Shown here piece by piece: positions 1-8,262 of a DNA stretch of 64,000 bases; within the stretch, counting starts at the first letter, position 1, and every line of letters starts with the position of its first letter. The translations under genes and the position numbers were made by a program. Below the pieces are notes generated by a model. The model did not search any database. It saw nothing but the letters and a program-made list of their open reading frames with translations, and was not told the DNA's origin. The stretch covers positions 768,001-832,000 of the forward strand of contig NZ_RJVO01000001.1 of assembly GCF_003730135.1 (NCBI RefSeq), given 5' to 3'. The stretch comes from Stagnimonas aquatica (GTDB lineage: Bacteria > Pseudomonadota > Gammaproteobacteria > Nevskiales > Nevskiaceae).

Positions 1-199
1 CGGCCAGGCCGAGCGTCGCCGCATACTCCTCTGGCAGCAGCAGCAGCCAGGTCAACAGCATGGGAATGGCTCCGAGAAAACTGGCCCAGAGCGTGATCGC
101 CACCAGCCGGGCTCCCGGACGGGAGCCCAGGCCCTTGGCCGCAGCCTGCCGAAGCAGGGCCTCGGCCTGGATTTCCTCGCTGGTGTGATCGTCGCTCAT
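1..199 (-). CDS. Small membrane protein downstream of ccoP (partial, 3' end outside window)
   Basis: An ATG at 199 opens a frame that runs off the left edge, so 66 residues are visible. The start overlaps the ccoP stop codon in an ATGA arrangement, which makes it the next gene of the cbb3 operon. The protein starts with an acidic stretch (MSDDHTSEEIQAEALL), followed by a basic loop and one hydrophobic segment (about residues 34-57) that probably spans the membrane. It lacks the ferredoxin cysteines of CcoG, the usual neighbour at this place. I do not recognise the family; a small accessory or assembly protein of the oxidase is only an inference from position. Confidence 0.6.
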   Translation of the reverse strand, partial: MSDDHTSEEIQAEALLRQAAAKGLGSRPGARLVAITLWASFLGAIPMLLTWLLLLPEEYAATLGLA

Positions 200-1077
200 G
201 GGTTTTGCGAGAGGCTGTAGACGTAGCTGGAGACGACCCGGATATCGTCGGCGCTGAGGATGTCCTTGTGCGCCGGCATGCTGCTCTTGCGGCCGAACAG
301 GATGGTCTCGCGGATCTTCTCGCGGCTACCGCCATGCAACCAGATGTTGTCGGTGAGGTTGGGCGCACCGATGTAGGGATTGCCCTTGCCGTCGGCGCCG
401 TGACAGGCCGCGCAGGTGATGGCGAAGGTCTTCATCGCGTTCTCGCGCCGCTCCGGGCTGAACTTCGGATCGGACCAGTGCTTTACGGTGTCGATCAGAT
501 CGTCGGCGACCTTGGGGTCGAGCGTGGCGTTGAAGAACGGCATCTGGCCCTGGCGACCATTGCTGATGGAGGCAACGATGGCCTCCGGCGTGCCGCCGTA
601 GAGCCAGTCCTTGTCCGCCAGGTTGGGAAAGCCGCGCGCGCCGTGGGCATCGGCGCCGTGGCAGCCGGCGCAGTTGTTCAGGAACACCTCGCGGCCCAGC
701 GACAGTGCCGCCGGATCCTTGGCCAGGGCGGCGACATCACGGTCGCCCAAGGTGGCGTACACCGCCTGGCGCTTGGCCTTGACCACGGCCATGCGTTCGG
801 CGAGCTGCTTCTCCTGGGTCCAGCCGCTCTTGCCGGTGAAGGCACCCAGGCCCGGGTAGTAGACGAGATAGCCGACGCCGAACACCACGGTGAGGATGAA
901 CATGTTCAGCCACCAGCGCGGCAGCGGATTGTTGTACTCGCGCAGGTCGTCGTCCCAGACATGGCCGGTGGTGCTTTCCCCCGGCGCTCCCCGGGCGTTG
1001 CTGAACAGCAGCCAGAGGCAGCCGATGATGGAGGCGACGGCGATGACGGCGATGAACCAGTGCCAGGGAGCGTTCAT
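196..1077 (-). CDS. ccoP: cbb3-type cytochrome c oxidase subunit III (CcoP)
   Basis: This is the dihaem cytochrome c subunit, which passes electrons from soluble cytochrome c towards the CcoN catalytic core. The 293-residue protein has an N-terminal membrane anchor beginning MNAPWHWFIAVIAVA and a second hydrophobic stretch near residues 55-75. Two periplasmic cytochrome c domains follow, each with a CXXCH haem motif (CAGCH, CAACH). The methionine ligands are plausibly those in GQMPF and SSMPA. Length and layout are normal for CcoP. Its start overlaps the stop of a 53-residue ORF, and its stop overlaps the next gene, so translation is probably coupled through the operon. Confidence 0.96.
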   Translation of the reverse strand: MNAPWHWFIAVIAVASIIGCLWLLFSNARGAPGESTTGHVWDDDLREYNNPLPRWWLNMFILTVVFGVGYLVYYPGLGAFTGKSGWTQEKQLAERMAVVKAKRQAVYATLGDRDVAALAKDPAALSLGREVFLNNCAGCHGADAHGARGFPNLADKDWLYGGTPEAIVASISNGRQGQMPFFNATLDPKVADDLIDTVKHWSDPKFSPERRENAMKTFAITCAACHGADGKGNPYIGAPNLTDNIWLHGGSREKIRETILFGRKSSMPAHKDILSADDIRVVSSYVYSLSQNP

Positions 1078-1235
1078 GACCGCGCCCCTCCCGACTTGCG
1101 CACCGCCGCCGGGCCGCGATGGGCGAGCCGGGGACGGTGCGGATGGCCGCTCAGCGCGAGCCAGCTCACGCCGAGGGCCAGGGACAACAACAAGGCACCG
1201 ATGAACCAGTGCCAGTAGGTCAGAACCATGTCCAT
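1074..1235 (-). CDS. Small single-pass membrane protein between ccoQ and ccoP
   Basis: This 53-residue ORF starts at ATG 1235, seven bases after a good AGGAGA ribosome site inside the end of ccoQ. It ends by overlapping the ccoP start (ATG 1077, TGA 1076-1074). It begins MDMVLTYWHWFIGALLLS and has one hydrophobic span followed by a basic tail. The YWHWFIGALLL segment resembles the PWHWFIAVIAV anchor of CcoP just downstream. It could be a CcoQ-like or CcoH-like accessory peptide, or a duplicated CcoP anchor. Coding status rests on the ribosome site, the tight packing and the hydrophobic profile. Confidence 0.6.
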   Translation of the reverse strand: MDMVLTYWHWFIGALLLSLALGVSWLALSGHPHRPRLAHRGPAAVRKSGGARS

Positions 1236-1236
1236 T

Positions 1237-1413
1237 TCAGTTCTCCTTGGAGCAACCGCAGCCGCCGTGCTGGCAGGCCGCCGGCGCGGGGTCGTCGCTC
1301 AGGGGCAGACGGGAGGCGTCCTCGAAGCGCGTGCGGTTACGCGCGGAGTAGGCCCAGACGGTGATGGCGACGAAAGACGCCAGCAGTAAGGCGGTGACGA
1401 TGCCGCTGATCAT
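1237..1413 (-). CDS. ccoQ: cbb3-type oxidase small subunit CcoQ/FixQ
   Basis: This 58-residue protein lies between ccoO and ccoP, the standard ccoQ position, and has a strong AAGGAG site before its ATG at 1413. It has one N-terminal membrane span (ISGIVTALLLASFVAITVW), then the family-typical polar tail, here AYSARNRTRFEDASRLPLSDD. CcoQ stabilises the oxidase complex. The last residues CQHGGCGCSKEN form a cysteine/histidine-rich tail that I do not associate with ordinary CcoQ and that could bind a metal or be redox-active. Confidence 0.88.
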   Translation of the reverse strand: MISGIVTALLLASFVAITVWAYSARNRTRFEDASRLPLSDDPAPAACQHGGCGCSKEN

Positions 1414-1432
1414 GGCTGTTCTCCTTAATCGG

Positions 1433-2152
1433 TTACTGGGCCGGCGCCGCCGTTTCGGCGGCGGCCGGCGCGGGCTCGCCCTCGGCGGGCTGCTCGGCGG
1501 GCGCGGTGGCCTCGGGCGCGGGCGGCGGGACCACCGCTGGCACCTCCGGCTTCGGCACCTTCAGCGATTGCAGGAAGGCGATCAGGGCATCCATCTCGGT
1601 GTAGCCCTGCACCGCCGCCGGAGCAGCGGCGATGTCCTGCTCGGTGAACGGCACGCCGACCCGCGACAGTGCCCGCATCTCGGCGACCACGTCCTCGGCC
1701 TTCAGCGGCGTCGCCGCCAGCCAGGGGTAGCCCGGCATGTTGGATTCCGGCACCACGTCGCGCGGGTTCTTCAGGTGGATGCGGTGCCAGTCGTCGCTGT
1801 AGCGGCCGCCGACCCGGGCGAGGTCCGGGCCGGTGCGCTTGGAACCCCACTGGAAGGGGTGATCCCACACCGACTCGCCGGCGGTGGAGGCGGGGCCGTA
1901 GCGCATCACCTCCTCGTGCAGCGAGCGGACCATCTGCGAGTGGCAGTTGTAGCAGCCCTCGCGCAGGTAGACATCGCGGCCGGCGACTTCCAGCGGCGTG
2001 CGGATCTTGAGCCCCGGCGCCGGCTGGGTGGTGCTGCTCTGGTGCATCAGCGGCAGGATCTCGACCAGGCCACCGAAGCTGATCGCGACCGCGATCAGGA
2101 TGCCCATGAGGCCGATGTTGCGTTCAATCTTGTCGTGCAGTGGGCCACTCAT
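1433..2152 (-). CDS. ccoO: cbb3-type cytochrome c oxidase subunit II (CcoO)
   Basis: This is the monohaem cytochrome c subunit of cbb3 oxidase, which takes electrons from CcoP to CcoN. The 239-residue protein has an N-terminal anchor (NIGLMGILIAVAISFGGLVE) and one c-type haem motif, CYNCH, followed by SQMVRSL as in other CcoO proteins. The distal part carries the MPGYPWL segment. The C-terminal 40 residues are a low-complexity Ala/Pro/Glu tail, longer than in many relatives. It lies three bases downstream of ccoN in the same operon. Confidence 0.96.
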   Translation of the reverse strand: MSGPLHDKIERNIGLMGILIAVAISFGGLVEILPLMHQSSTTQPAPGLKIRTPLEVAGRDVYLREGCYNCHSQMVRSLHEEVMRYGPASTAGESVWDHPFQWGSKRTGPDLARVGGRYSDDWHRIHLKNPRDVVPESNMPGYPWLAATPLKAEDVVAEMRALSRVGVPFTEQDIAAAPAAVQGYTEMDALIAFLQSLKVPKPEVPAVVPPPAPEATAPAEQPAEGEPAPAAAETAAPAQ

Positions 2153-2155
2153 GGC

Positions 2156-3604
2156 TTAGGCCTCCTGGAGGGAACCGGTGGAAGGGTTGCCGGCGCGCTG
2201 GGCGCCGGGCTCGGGCTGCACGGTCTTCCAGACGTTCCAGGCCATCACGAACATGCCGGAGAGGAACACCAGGCCACCCAGCAGACGCAGGCCGTAGAAG
2301 GGATGCGTGGCCTTGAGCGCCTCGACGAAGCTGTAGGTCAAGGTGCCGTCGTCGGATACCGCGCGCCACATCAGGCCCTGCATGACACCGGCGATCCACA
2401 TGGCGGTGATGTAGAGCACCGTGCCGATGGTGGACAGCCAGAAGTGCAGGTTGATCGCCGGCACCGAGTACATCTTCGGCTTGCCGAACAGGCGCGGGAT
2501 CAGCATGTAGATCGAGCCGATGGAGATCATCGCCACCCAGCCCAGCGCGCCGGAGTGCACATGGCCGATGGTCCAGTCGGTGTAGTGGCTGAGCGCGTTG
2601 ACGGTCTTGATCGACATCATCGGACCTTCGAAGGTCGACATGCCGTAGAAGCTCAGCGAGACGATCAGGAACTTCAGGATCGGGTCGTCGCGCAGCTTAT
2701 GCCAGGCGCCCGAGAGGGTCATGATGCCGTTGATCATGCCGCCCCAGGACGGCGCCAGCAGGATCAGCGAGAACACCATGCCCAGGCTCTGCACCCAGTC
2801 CGGCAGCGCGGTGTAGTGCAGATGGTGCGGGCCGGCCCACATGTAGACGCTGATCAGCGCCCAGAAGTGGACGATGGAGAGCCGGTAGCTGTAGATCGGC
2901 CGGCCGGCCTGCTTGGGCACGAAGTAGTACATCATCCCCAGGAAGCCGGCGGTGAGGAAGAAGCCCACCGCGTTGTGGCCGTACCACCACTGCACCATCG
3001 CATCCACCGCACCGGAGTAGGCGCTGTAGGACTTGGTGAGCGAGATCGGGATCGCCGCGCTGTTGACGATGTGCAGCACCGCCACCGCGATGATGAAGCT
3101 GCCGTAGAACCAGTTGGCCACGTAGATGTGGCTGACCGTGCGCTTGGCGATGGTGCCGAAGAACACCACCGCGTAGGCGACCCAGACCACCGCGATCAAG
3201 AGGTCGATGGGCCATTCCAGCTCGGCGTATTCCTTGCCCTGGGTGATGCCCAGCGGCAGGGTGATGGCGGCGGCGAGGATCACCGTCTGCCAGCCCCAGA
3301 AGGTGAAGGTTGCCAGCTTCGGCAGGAACAGGCCGGTGCGGCAGGTGCGCTGCACCACCCAGTAGCTGGTGGCGAACAGCGCGCAACCGCCAAACGCGAA
3401 GATCACCGCATTGGTATGCAGTGGCCGCAGGCGGCTATAGGTGAGCCAGGGGGTGTCGAAGTTGAGCGCCGGCCACATCAACTGCGCAGCCAGGAGAACG
3501 CCGACGGTCATGCCGACGATCCCCCAGACCACGGTCATGATGCTGAACTGGCGGACCACACTGTCGTGGTAATTCACGACCGACGTTGTCGTTGGGGAAC
3601 TCAT
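2156..3604 (-). CDS. ccoN: cbb3-type cytochrome c oxidase subunit I (CcoN)
   Basis: This is the catalytic haem-copper subunit that reduces O2 at high affinity and pumps protons. The 482-residue polytopic protein shows the expected ligands: the low-spin haem histidine in [12 protein letters not shown], the CuB histidines in [10 protein letters not shown] and [13 protein letters not shown], and the haem histidine pair in [11 protein letters not shown]. It is the first gene of the operon. A perfect FNR-type box lies about 80 bases upstream of its start, consistent with induction at low oxygen. The gene is intact and of normal length. Confidence 0.97.
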   Translation of the reverse strand: MSSPTTTSVVNYHDSVVRQFSIMTVVWGIVGMTVGVLLAAQLMWPALNFDTPWLTYSRLRPLHTNAVIFAFGGCALFATSYWVVQRTCRTGLFLPKLATFTFWGWQTVILAAAITLPLGITQGKEYAELEWPIDLLIAVVWVAYAVVFFGTIAKRTVSHIYVANWFYGSFIIAVAVLHIVNSAAIPISLTKSYSAYSGAVDAMVQWWYGHNAVGFFLTAGFLGMMYYFVPKQAGRPIYSYRLSIVHFWALISVYMWAGPHHLHYTALPDWVQSLGMVFSLILLAPSWGGMINGIMTLSGAWHKLRDDPILKFLIVSLSFYGMSTFEGPMMSIKTVNALSHYTDWTIGHVHSGALGWVAMISIGSIYMLIPRLFGKPKMYSVPAINLHFWLSTIGTVLYITAMWIAGVMQGLMWRAVSDDGTLTYSFVEALKATHPFYGLRLLGGLVFLSGMFVMAWNVWKTVQPEPGAQRAGNPSTGSLQEA

Positions 3605-3678
3605 CGGTTTCTTCTCCGAAAAAATGCGGGCCTACTCGGTACGTCGCGGCATTGTTGTGAGCGGGCCTCCGGGGAGCA

Positions 3679-3692
3679 TTGACTTGCGTCAA
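3679..3692. promoter_or_regulatory. FNR/ANR-type operator between ccoN and trxC
   Basis: TTGACTTGCGTCAA is a perfect 5-4-5 inverted repeat of the FNR class (consensus TTGAT-N4-ATCAA). It lies centrally between the divergent ccoN (start 3604) and trxC (start 3750), about 81 and 64 bases from the two starts, so it could serve either or both promoters. Confidence 0.85.
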
Positions 3693-3749
3693 TTGCGACC
3701 CGATATATCGGCGCAGACCATTGCTCGCCGTCACGCGGAGTTCAGCGCC

Positions 3750-4190
3750 ATGACCAGTCCCAGCACCCACCTCGTCTGCCCGCATTGCCAGGCGGTCAAC
3801 CGCCTGCCCAGCCTGCGGCTCGCGGAGCACCCGGCCTGCGGGCAGTGCCACCGGCCGCTGTTCACCGGCCATCCGCTGGAACTGAACCAGCAGAGCTTCG
3901 CGCGCCACATCGAGCGCAACGATCTGCCGGTGGTGGTGGACTTCTGGGCGCCCTGGTGCGGGCCCTGCCGGGCGATGGCGCCGGCCTACGAGGCGGCGGC
4001 CGCGCAACTCGAACCGGGCCTGCGGCTGGTCAAGGTCAACACCGAGGCTGAGCCGGCGCTGGCAGCGCAATACAACATCCGCAGCATTCCCACCCTGGCG
4101 GTGTTCAAGGGTGGCCGCGAGGTGGCGCGTCAGGCCGGCGCCATGCCGCTGCCGCAGCTGCTGGCCTGGCTGCGACAGGCCAGCCGCTGA
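3750..4190 (+). CDS. trxC: Thioredoxin 2 (zinc-ribbon thioredoxin TrxC)
   Basis: This 146-residue cytoplasmic disulfide reductase starts at ATG 3750; a longer reading from 3624 would run through the FNR box and is unlikely. The N-terminus carries the TrxC zinc-binding cysteines (CPHC at 10-13, CGQC at 30-33). The thioredoxin fold follows with the active site WCGPC at 69-73 and the cis-proline segment IRSIPTLAVF. Length is close to E. coli Trx2. The gene is divergent from ccoNOQP and shares its FNR-box region. Confidence 0.93.
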   Translation: MTSPSTHLVCPHCQAVNRLPSLRLAEHPACGQCHRPLFTGHPLELNQQSFARHIERNDLPVVVDFWAPWCGPCRAMAPAYEAAAAQLEPGLRLVKVNTEAEPALAAQYNIRSIPTLAVFKGGREVARQAGAMPLPQLLAWLRQASR

Positions 4191-4265
4191 GCCGCTGAAG
4201 GCCGCTGGCGCAACTGCGAGCCGCCGGCACGACCAGACCGACTGACTGCGGCCAACCAGCGGCGG

Positions 4266-5546
4266 CTACTTCGACAGGCGGCGACCGGGCGCCCAGGACA
4301 GCTCCTGCCCACGGCCGGTCAGTTGCCGGGTGATGGCGCTCTTCAGCGGCGGCAGACGATTGGCGACTCCCAGCAGGGCCTCGCGGGCGAAGCGCGCGGG
4401 CGGCCGCTCGTCGGTGTAGAGGCCGACCAGCAGGTTGGTGCCGTGATAGAGCGCGGCGGTGGCACGGCGGTGCTCGGACTGGTAGCGCGCCAACACCCGG
4501 CCCGCTCCCAGATCAAGGCCCTCGCGGTGCGCCGACGCCAGGGCGCGGCTCAGGGCATCGACGCCGTACAGCCCGAGGTTGAAACCGTGCGCGGTCACCG
4601 GGTGCATGCCCACCGCCGCGTCGCCGATCAGGGCGCAGCGCTGGCCGACGAACTGCTGGGCATAGACCGCCACCAGCGGATAGCTGTGGCGCTCGCCCAG
4701 CAGTTGCATCGCGCCGAGGCGGCCGCCGAACTGTTCGCTGAGCAGGCGGGCGTACTCCGCCGGCGGCAAGCGGCGCAGGCGCTCGGCCTCTTCGCTGGGC
4801 GCGGTGAGCACCGCCGACACCCGGTTGCCGGTGAGCGGCAGCATGGCCAGCGTGCGACCGTGGCCGAAGCATTCATAGGCGATGCCCTGGTGCGGCAGGG
4901 CGTGGCCGAGATGGCAGACGATCACGTCGCGGCCGAAGTCCCGCAGGTCGGCGCCGATGCCCAGTTGCCGGCGGCTGTCGGAGAGGCGGCTGTCGGCGGC
5001 CACCAGCAGTCGCGCGCGCAGTTGGCGGCCGTCGGCGAGTTCCACCTGGGCCGCCTCTTCGTCCACCACCAGCTTGCGCGGCTGCACGCCGTCGAGAATC
5101 TCGACGCCGGCCTGCGCCACGGCGGTGGCGTAGGCGGCACGACGGATCACATGGTTGGGAACCAGAAAGCCGAGACCGCCGGTGCCGGCCTCGCGGCTGT
5201 CGAAGTGCAGCGCGCGTGGCGACGCGCCGTTGAGCACCCGCGCCTCGCGGATGGTGGACACCTCGTCGCGTGGAATCCGCGCCCAGATGCCGAGCCGTTC
5301 GAGGATGTCCACGCCGCGATGGGTGAGCGCGATCTCGCGTCCGTCCGGCGCCGCCTCGGCGAGCGCTGCGCGCGGCTGGCGCTCCAGCAGCTTGACCCGC
5401 AGGCCCTGCTGCGCGAGTGCACAGGCCAGGCTCAGCCCGGCCGGGCCAGCCCCGACGATCAGCACTTCGGCGTCGTCGGGCGCGGAGGCCGGGGCGCCAT
5501 CCGCCGCTGCGGCGCTGGTGGGTCGGCGGTGTTCGTCGAGGCTCAT
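4266..5546 (-). CDS. ubiM: FAD-dependent ubiquinone hydroxylase, UbiM-like
   Basis: This flavoprotein monooxygenase of the UbiH/UbiF/VisC family has 426 residues. The ATG at 5546 overlaps the stop of the desaturase gene upstream. It shows the FAD dinucleotide motif VGAGPAGLSLACAL near residue 30, the DG segment PDGREIALTHRG, and the second FAD motif as GDAAVGMHPVTAHGFNLGL. That last motif, with HPVTAHGFN instead of the HPLAGQGLN of UbiH/UbiF, is what I recall for the UbiM subgroup, which hydroxylates the ubiquinone ring. Assignment to the superfamily is firm; the UbiM subgroup is likely but rests on motif memory. Confidence 0.8.
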   Translation of the reverse strand: MSLDEHRRPTSAAAADGAPASAPDDAEVLIVGAGPAGLSLACALAQQGLRVKLLERQPRAALAEAAPDGREIALTHRGVDILERLGIWARIPRDEVSTIREARVLNGASPRALHFDSREAGTGGLGFLVPNHVIRRAAYATAVAQAGVEILDGVQPRKLVVDEEAAQVELADGRQLRARLLVAADSRLSDSRRQLGIGADLRDFGRDVIVCHLGHALPHQGIAYECFGHGRTLAMLPLTGNRVSAVLTAPSEEAERLRRLPPAEYARLLSEQFGGRLGAMQLLGERHSYPLVAVYAQQFVGQRCALIGDAAVGMHPVTAHGFNLGLYGVDALSRALASAHREGLDLGAGRVLARYQSEHRRATAALYHGTNLLVGLYTDERPPARFAREALLGVANRLPPLKSAITRQLTGRGQELSWAPGRRLSK

Positions 5547-6661
5547 GGCTTGGGGACTCCGGCTTGGCGTTGCAACTGGCCCGGCAGCGCGGTGCGCGCG
5601 CCGGCGAAATCGGTCCAGCAGCCGCGCTGGTCGTCGTAGAGCTTGCACAGCCGCGCGGTCTCGAAGTACCAGCGCCAGGAGAAGTCCTGGATCACGATGC
5701 TGCCGGGCAGGCGCTGTTCCAGAATCCGTTGCGCGGCCTTGAGCCGGTAGAGCGGAATGCTCATGTCCACGTGATGGGCGGTGTGCTCGAAGATGTGGTG
5801 CAGCAGGCCGCCCAGATCCACACCCCGCCAGGGCCGCAGCCGCAGATGCACGGTGGTGGTGACGAAAGGCTGCGCCGCCGACCACTCGGCCTTGTCGGCA
5901 TGCCAGGCGATCTCGGGGTGCGTGTGGTGCACGTAGATGACGAAGCCGATCAGCGCGTTCCACACCAGCCAGGGCAGCGCGAAACCGGTGGTCAGCAACA
6001 GCGCTGGCGACTGTCCGCTGGCGCGCGCCGCCCAGACCAGGCCGGCCATCCACAGCAGCGCGAAGGCGCTCACCAAGAGGCCGTCCCAGACGAACACTGC
6101 GCGGCGGCTGGGCATTTCGCGACGGCTGGGGAAGTACATGCGCCGCCACCAGATCTCGATCAGGTAGTACAGGCCCGGGCCCCAGCCGCTGCGGTAGACC
6201 CGCTCCAGCGCCTGCCGCCAGCGCGGCAGCGCCCGGTACTGCTCGGGTGTGAGCGGCTCCCAGACCATGTCGAAGCCGCGCAGATTGGTGTAGCCGTGGT
6301 GGACGACGTTGTGGCCGACATCCCAGAGGCTGTAGGGCGTCAGCGAGGGCAGGAACAGCAGCCGCCCCAGCCAGCGGTTGAGGCGGCGGTTGGGGGTGAA
6401 GCTCTGGTGGCAGGCGTCGTGGCCGAGGATGAACAGGCGGCCGATCACCAGACCGGCGATCACCCCGAACAGCAGCTTGAGCGGCCAGGACGGCAGCCAG
6501 ATCACCGCTGCCAGCGCCGCCGCGAACAGACTGTAGTCGAGCAGCACCAGGGGCAGCGCCCGCCAGGTGCTGCGCGCCGACACCGGCAGCAGCCAGCTGC
6601 GCAGCACCTTGCGGTGCGGGACGGCGAACGGCGCCGTGGGTGCCAACGGAGCGACTGACAT
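5543..6661 (-). CDS. Membrane fatty acid desaturase
   Basis: This integral-membrane di-iron desaturase has 372 residues from ATG 6661; a start at 6715 is possible but would almost abut the FNR box. The three histidine boxes are visible: GHDACHQ (HxxxH), HNVVHHG (HxxHH) and, near the C-terminus, HTAHHVD. Several hydrophobic spans lie between them. The enzyme would introduce a double bond into an acyl chain (or hydroxylate it) using O2. Its stop overlaps the ubiM start, so the two O2-dependent enzymes form an operon with an FNR-type box about 66 bases upstream. The substrate cannot be read from the sequence. Confidence 0.88.
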   Translation of the reverse strand: MSVAPLAPTAPFAVPHRKVLRSWLLPVSARSTWRALPLVLLDYSLFAAALAAVIWLPSWPLKLLFGVIAGLVIGRLFILGHDACHQSFTPNRRLNRWLGRLLFLPSLTPYSLWDVGHNVVHHGYTNLRGFDMVWEPLTPEQYRALPRWRQALERVYRSGWGPGLYYLIEIWWRRMYFPSRREMPSRRAVFVWDGLLVSAFALLWMAGLVWAARASGQSPALLLTTGFALPWLVWNALIGFVIYVHHTHPEIAWHADKAEWSAAQPFVTTTVHLRLRPWRGVDLGGLLHHIFEHTAHHVDMSIPLYRLKAAQRILEQRLPGSIVIQDFSWRWYFETARLCKLYDDQRGCWTDFAGARTALPGQLQRQAGVPKP

Positions 6662-6726
6662 GGGGCGAGACCTGGACCGGAGAAACGGCGGCGTCGAAAT
6701 CCTGAGGCCGGGCATCCGGCACCGAG

Positions 6727-6740
6727 TTGACCCAGATCAA
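6727..6740. promoter_or_regulatory. FNR/ANR-type operator upstream of desaturase-ubiM
   Basis: TTGACCCAGATCAA matches the FNR half-sites (TTGAC and ATCAA with four bases between). It lies between the desaturase start (6661, minus) and the diguanylate cyclase start (6898, plus), about 66 bases from the former. It could repress these oxygen-requiring enzymes anaerobically or induce them at micro-oxia. Confidence 0.75.
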
Positions 6741-6897
6741 TTTCCGACGCTCCGGCCACCGCCGAGGCGACCGCAAGGCGGTCTTGCAGGCACCATCGGT
6801 CGCGCCGACCACGGATGCCGGGGCTTCGATGGCGGCACAATTGCATGCGAAGTCGACTTGTCGCTCCCGCTCCTGCCTCCCCCCGTTACCGCTTCTC

Positions 6898-7884
6898 ATG
6901 GAAATCCTGCTTGATCGCTTGGCCAACTCCGTTTCCAACGCGGAGGATCTTGAAGGCCTCACCCGCCCCCTGCTGGAACTGCTGGAACTGGTCACCGGAC
7001 TGGAATCCACCTACCTGACCCAGATCGACGAAGAGCGCGGCGTGCAGCATGTGCAGTACGCGCGCAATTCCAGCGGGCTGCAGATTCCCGAAGGCCTGTC
7101 GGTGCCCTGGGAAGACACCCTGTGCAAACGCGCCCTGGAGTCCGAGCAGATGTTCACCGACGATGTCTCCGGCTGCTGGGGCGACTCCGAAGCCGCCCGG
7201 CAGCTGGGCATCAAGACCTACATGAGCCAGCCGGTGCGCGGCATCAACGGCGGTCTCTACGGCACCCTGTGCGCCGCCAGTTCGCAGCGGGTCTCGACCG
7301 CCGCCAGCACCACCAAGGTGCTCGGCCTGTTCGCCCGGCTGATCGCCCACCAGGTCGAACGCGAGCACCTGCTGCACGCCTTGCGCAGCACCAATGCCGA
7401 GCTGTCCTCGCACGCGCTCACCGACCCGCTCACCGGGGTCGCCAACCGCCGCGCCCTGATCCTGGAGTTGCGGCGCCGGCTCGCCCAGGCGAACCGCGAG
7501 GGCAGCATGGTGGAAGTCGCTTTCGTGGACCTCGACGGCTTCAAGGCCATCAACGACCAGTACGGCCACGAGTCCGGCGATCGTTTCCTGGTCTACATCG
7601 CCTCCCGACTGAGTGCGGGCACACGGACGGGCGATCTGCTGGCCCGCTACGGCGGCGACGAGTTCGTGATCGTCACCAGCCACGGCGACGGCCAGGCCCT
7701 GCGTGACCGCCTGGAGAAGATCACCGTCGGCCAGTACATCAGCCACGGCGTGGTGATCGACTACCCCGGCGCCAGCGTCGGGCTGGTGAGTTCAGCGCCC
7801 GGCGATACCGACGCGGAAGCCCTGCTGGCCCGCGCCGACACGGCGATGTACGCCCAGAAGAAAGCCCGCAAGGCGGCGCGCTGA
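6898..7884 (+). CDS. GAF-GGDEF diguanylate cyclase
   Basis: The protein makes c-di-GMP from GTP. From ATG 6898 it has 328 residues: a GAF-like sensory domain (about 10-160, with PWEDTLCKRAL typical of GAF modules in this group) and a GGDEF domain (about 165-325). The GGDEF domain contains DPLTGVANRRAL, the metal-binding region VAFVDLDGFKAIND and the active loop YGGDEF. The first G, G, D, E and F are all present, so it should be catalytic. I see no RxxD inhibitory site in the five residues before the loop. The architecture is like DgcP (YeaP). It is divergent from the desaturase operon. Confidence 0.9.
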   Translation: MEILLDRLANSVSNAEDLEGLTRPLLELLELVTGLESTYLTQIDEERGVQHVQYARNSSGLQIPEGLSVPWEDTLCKRALESEQMFTDDVSGCWGDSEAARQLGIKTYMSQPVRGINGGLYGTLCAASSQRVSTAASTTKVLGLFARLIAHQVEREHLLHALRSTNAELSSHALTDPLTGVANRRALILELRRRLAQANREGSMVEVAFVDLDGFKAINDQYGHESGDRFLVYIASRLSAGTRTGDLLARYGGDEFVIVTSHGDGQALRDRLEKITVGQYISHGVVIDYPGASVGLVSSAPGDTDAEALLARADTAMYAQKKARKAAR

Positions 7885-7915
7885 GCCCTGGTGCCGGCCA
7901 GGGCGTCCGGCGCCT

Positions 7916-8184
7916 AGGGCCTGTCACCCATTAGAACGTCGCTGCGTTGCCGGCCAAAAGCGTGTCAGGCAAGGCGCCTGCCGACGCGAAGGCTGGTTGC
8001 CTTCGCTAGGCTGGCAACGCCGCATGACGCGCTTTTGGCCAGCAACCCTTCGGGGCGGGACGGTTTTGGGGCATTGCTACGTCAGCCAGTGTTTCAATAG
8101 AGCCACTATTGCGCACACTGGCTTCCTTGCACTGCCCCAAAACCGCCTTCCGCCGCAGCGACGTTCTAATGGGTGACAGGCCCT
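7916..8184. repeat. Structured palindromic element with 31-bp perfect terminal inverted repeats
   Basis: The bases 7916-7946 and 8154-8184 are perfect inverted repeats (ends AGGGCCTGTCACCCATTAGA). Inside are further inverted pairs: GCCAAAAGCG near 7953 with CGCTTTTGGC near 8031, the ACGGTTTTGGGGCA / TGCCCCAAAACCG pair at about 8059 and 8130, and an inner GCCAGTGT / ACACTGGC hairpin. The whole 269 bases could fold into one long cruciform. It has no coding capacity. It fills the 378-base gap between the diguanylate cyclase and lemA and looks like a non-autonomous MITE or large palindromic repeat. Confidence 0.75.
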
Positions 8185-8262
8185 GGAGTCGGGGCTCTTG
8201 AGTGCGGGGGGCTTGTACCCGATATTGACTGCGCAAGCCCCCCAACAGTCACGGTGCCCCTT

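Noticed and set aside
1361-3682. 773-codon plus-strand frame antisense to ccoON
   Set aside because: Shadow of GC-rich coding DNA; His/Gln/Arg-rich with no domain, while the minus strand encodes clear CcoN and CcoO.
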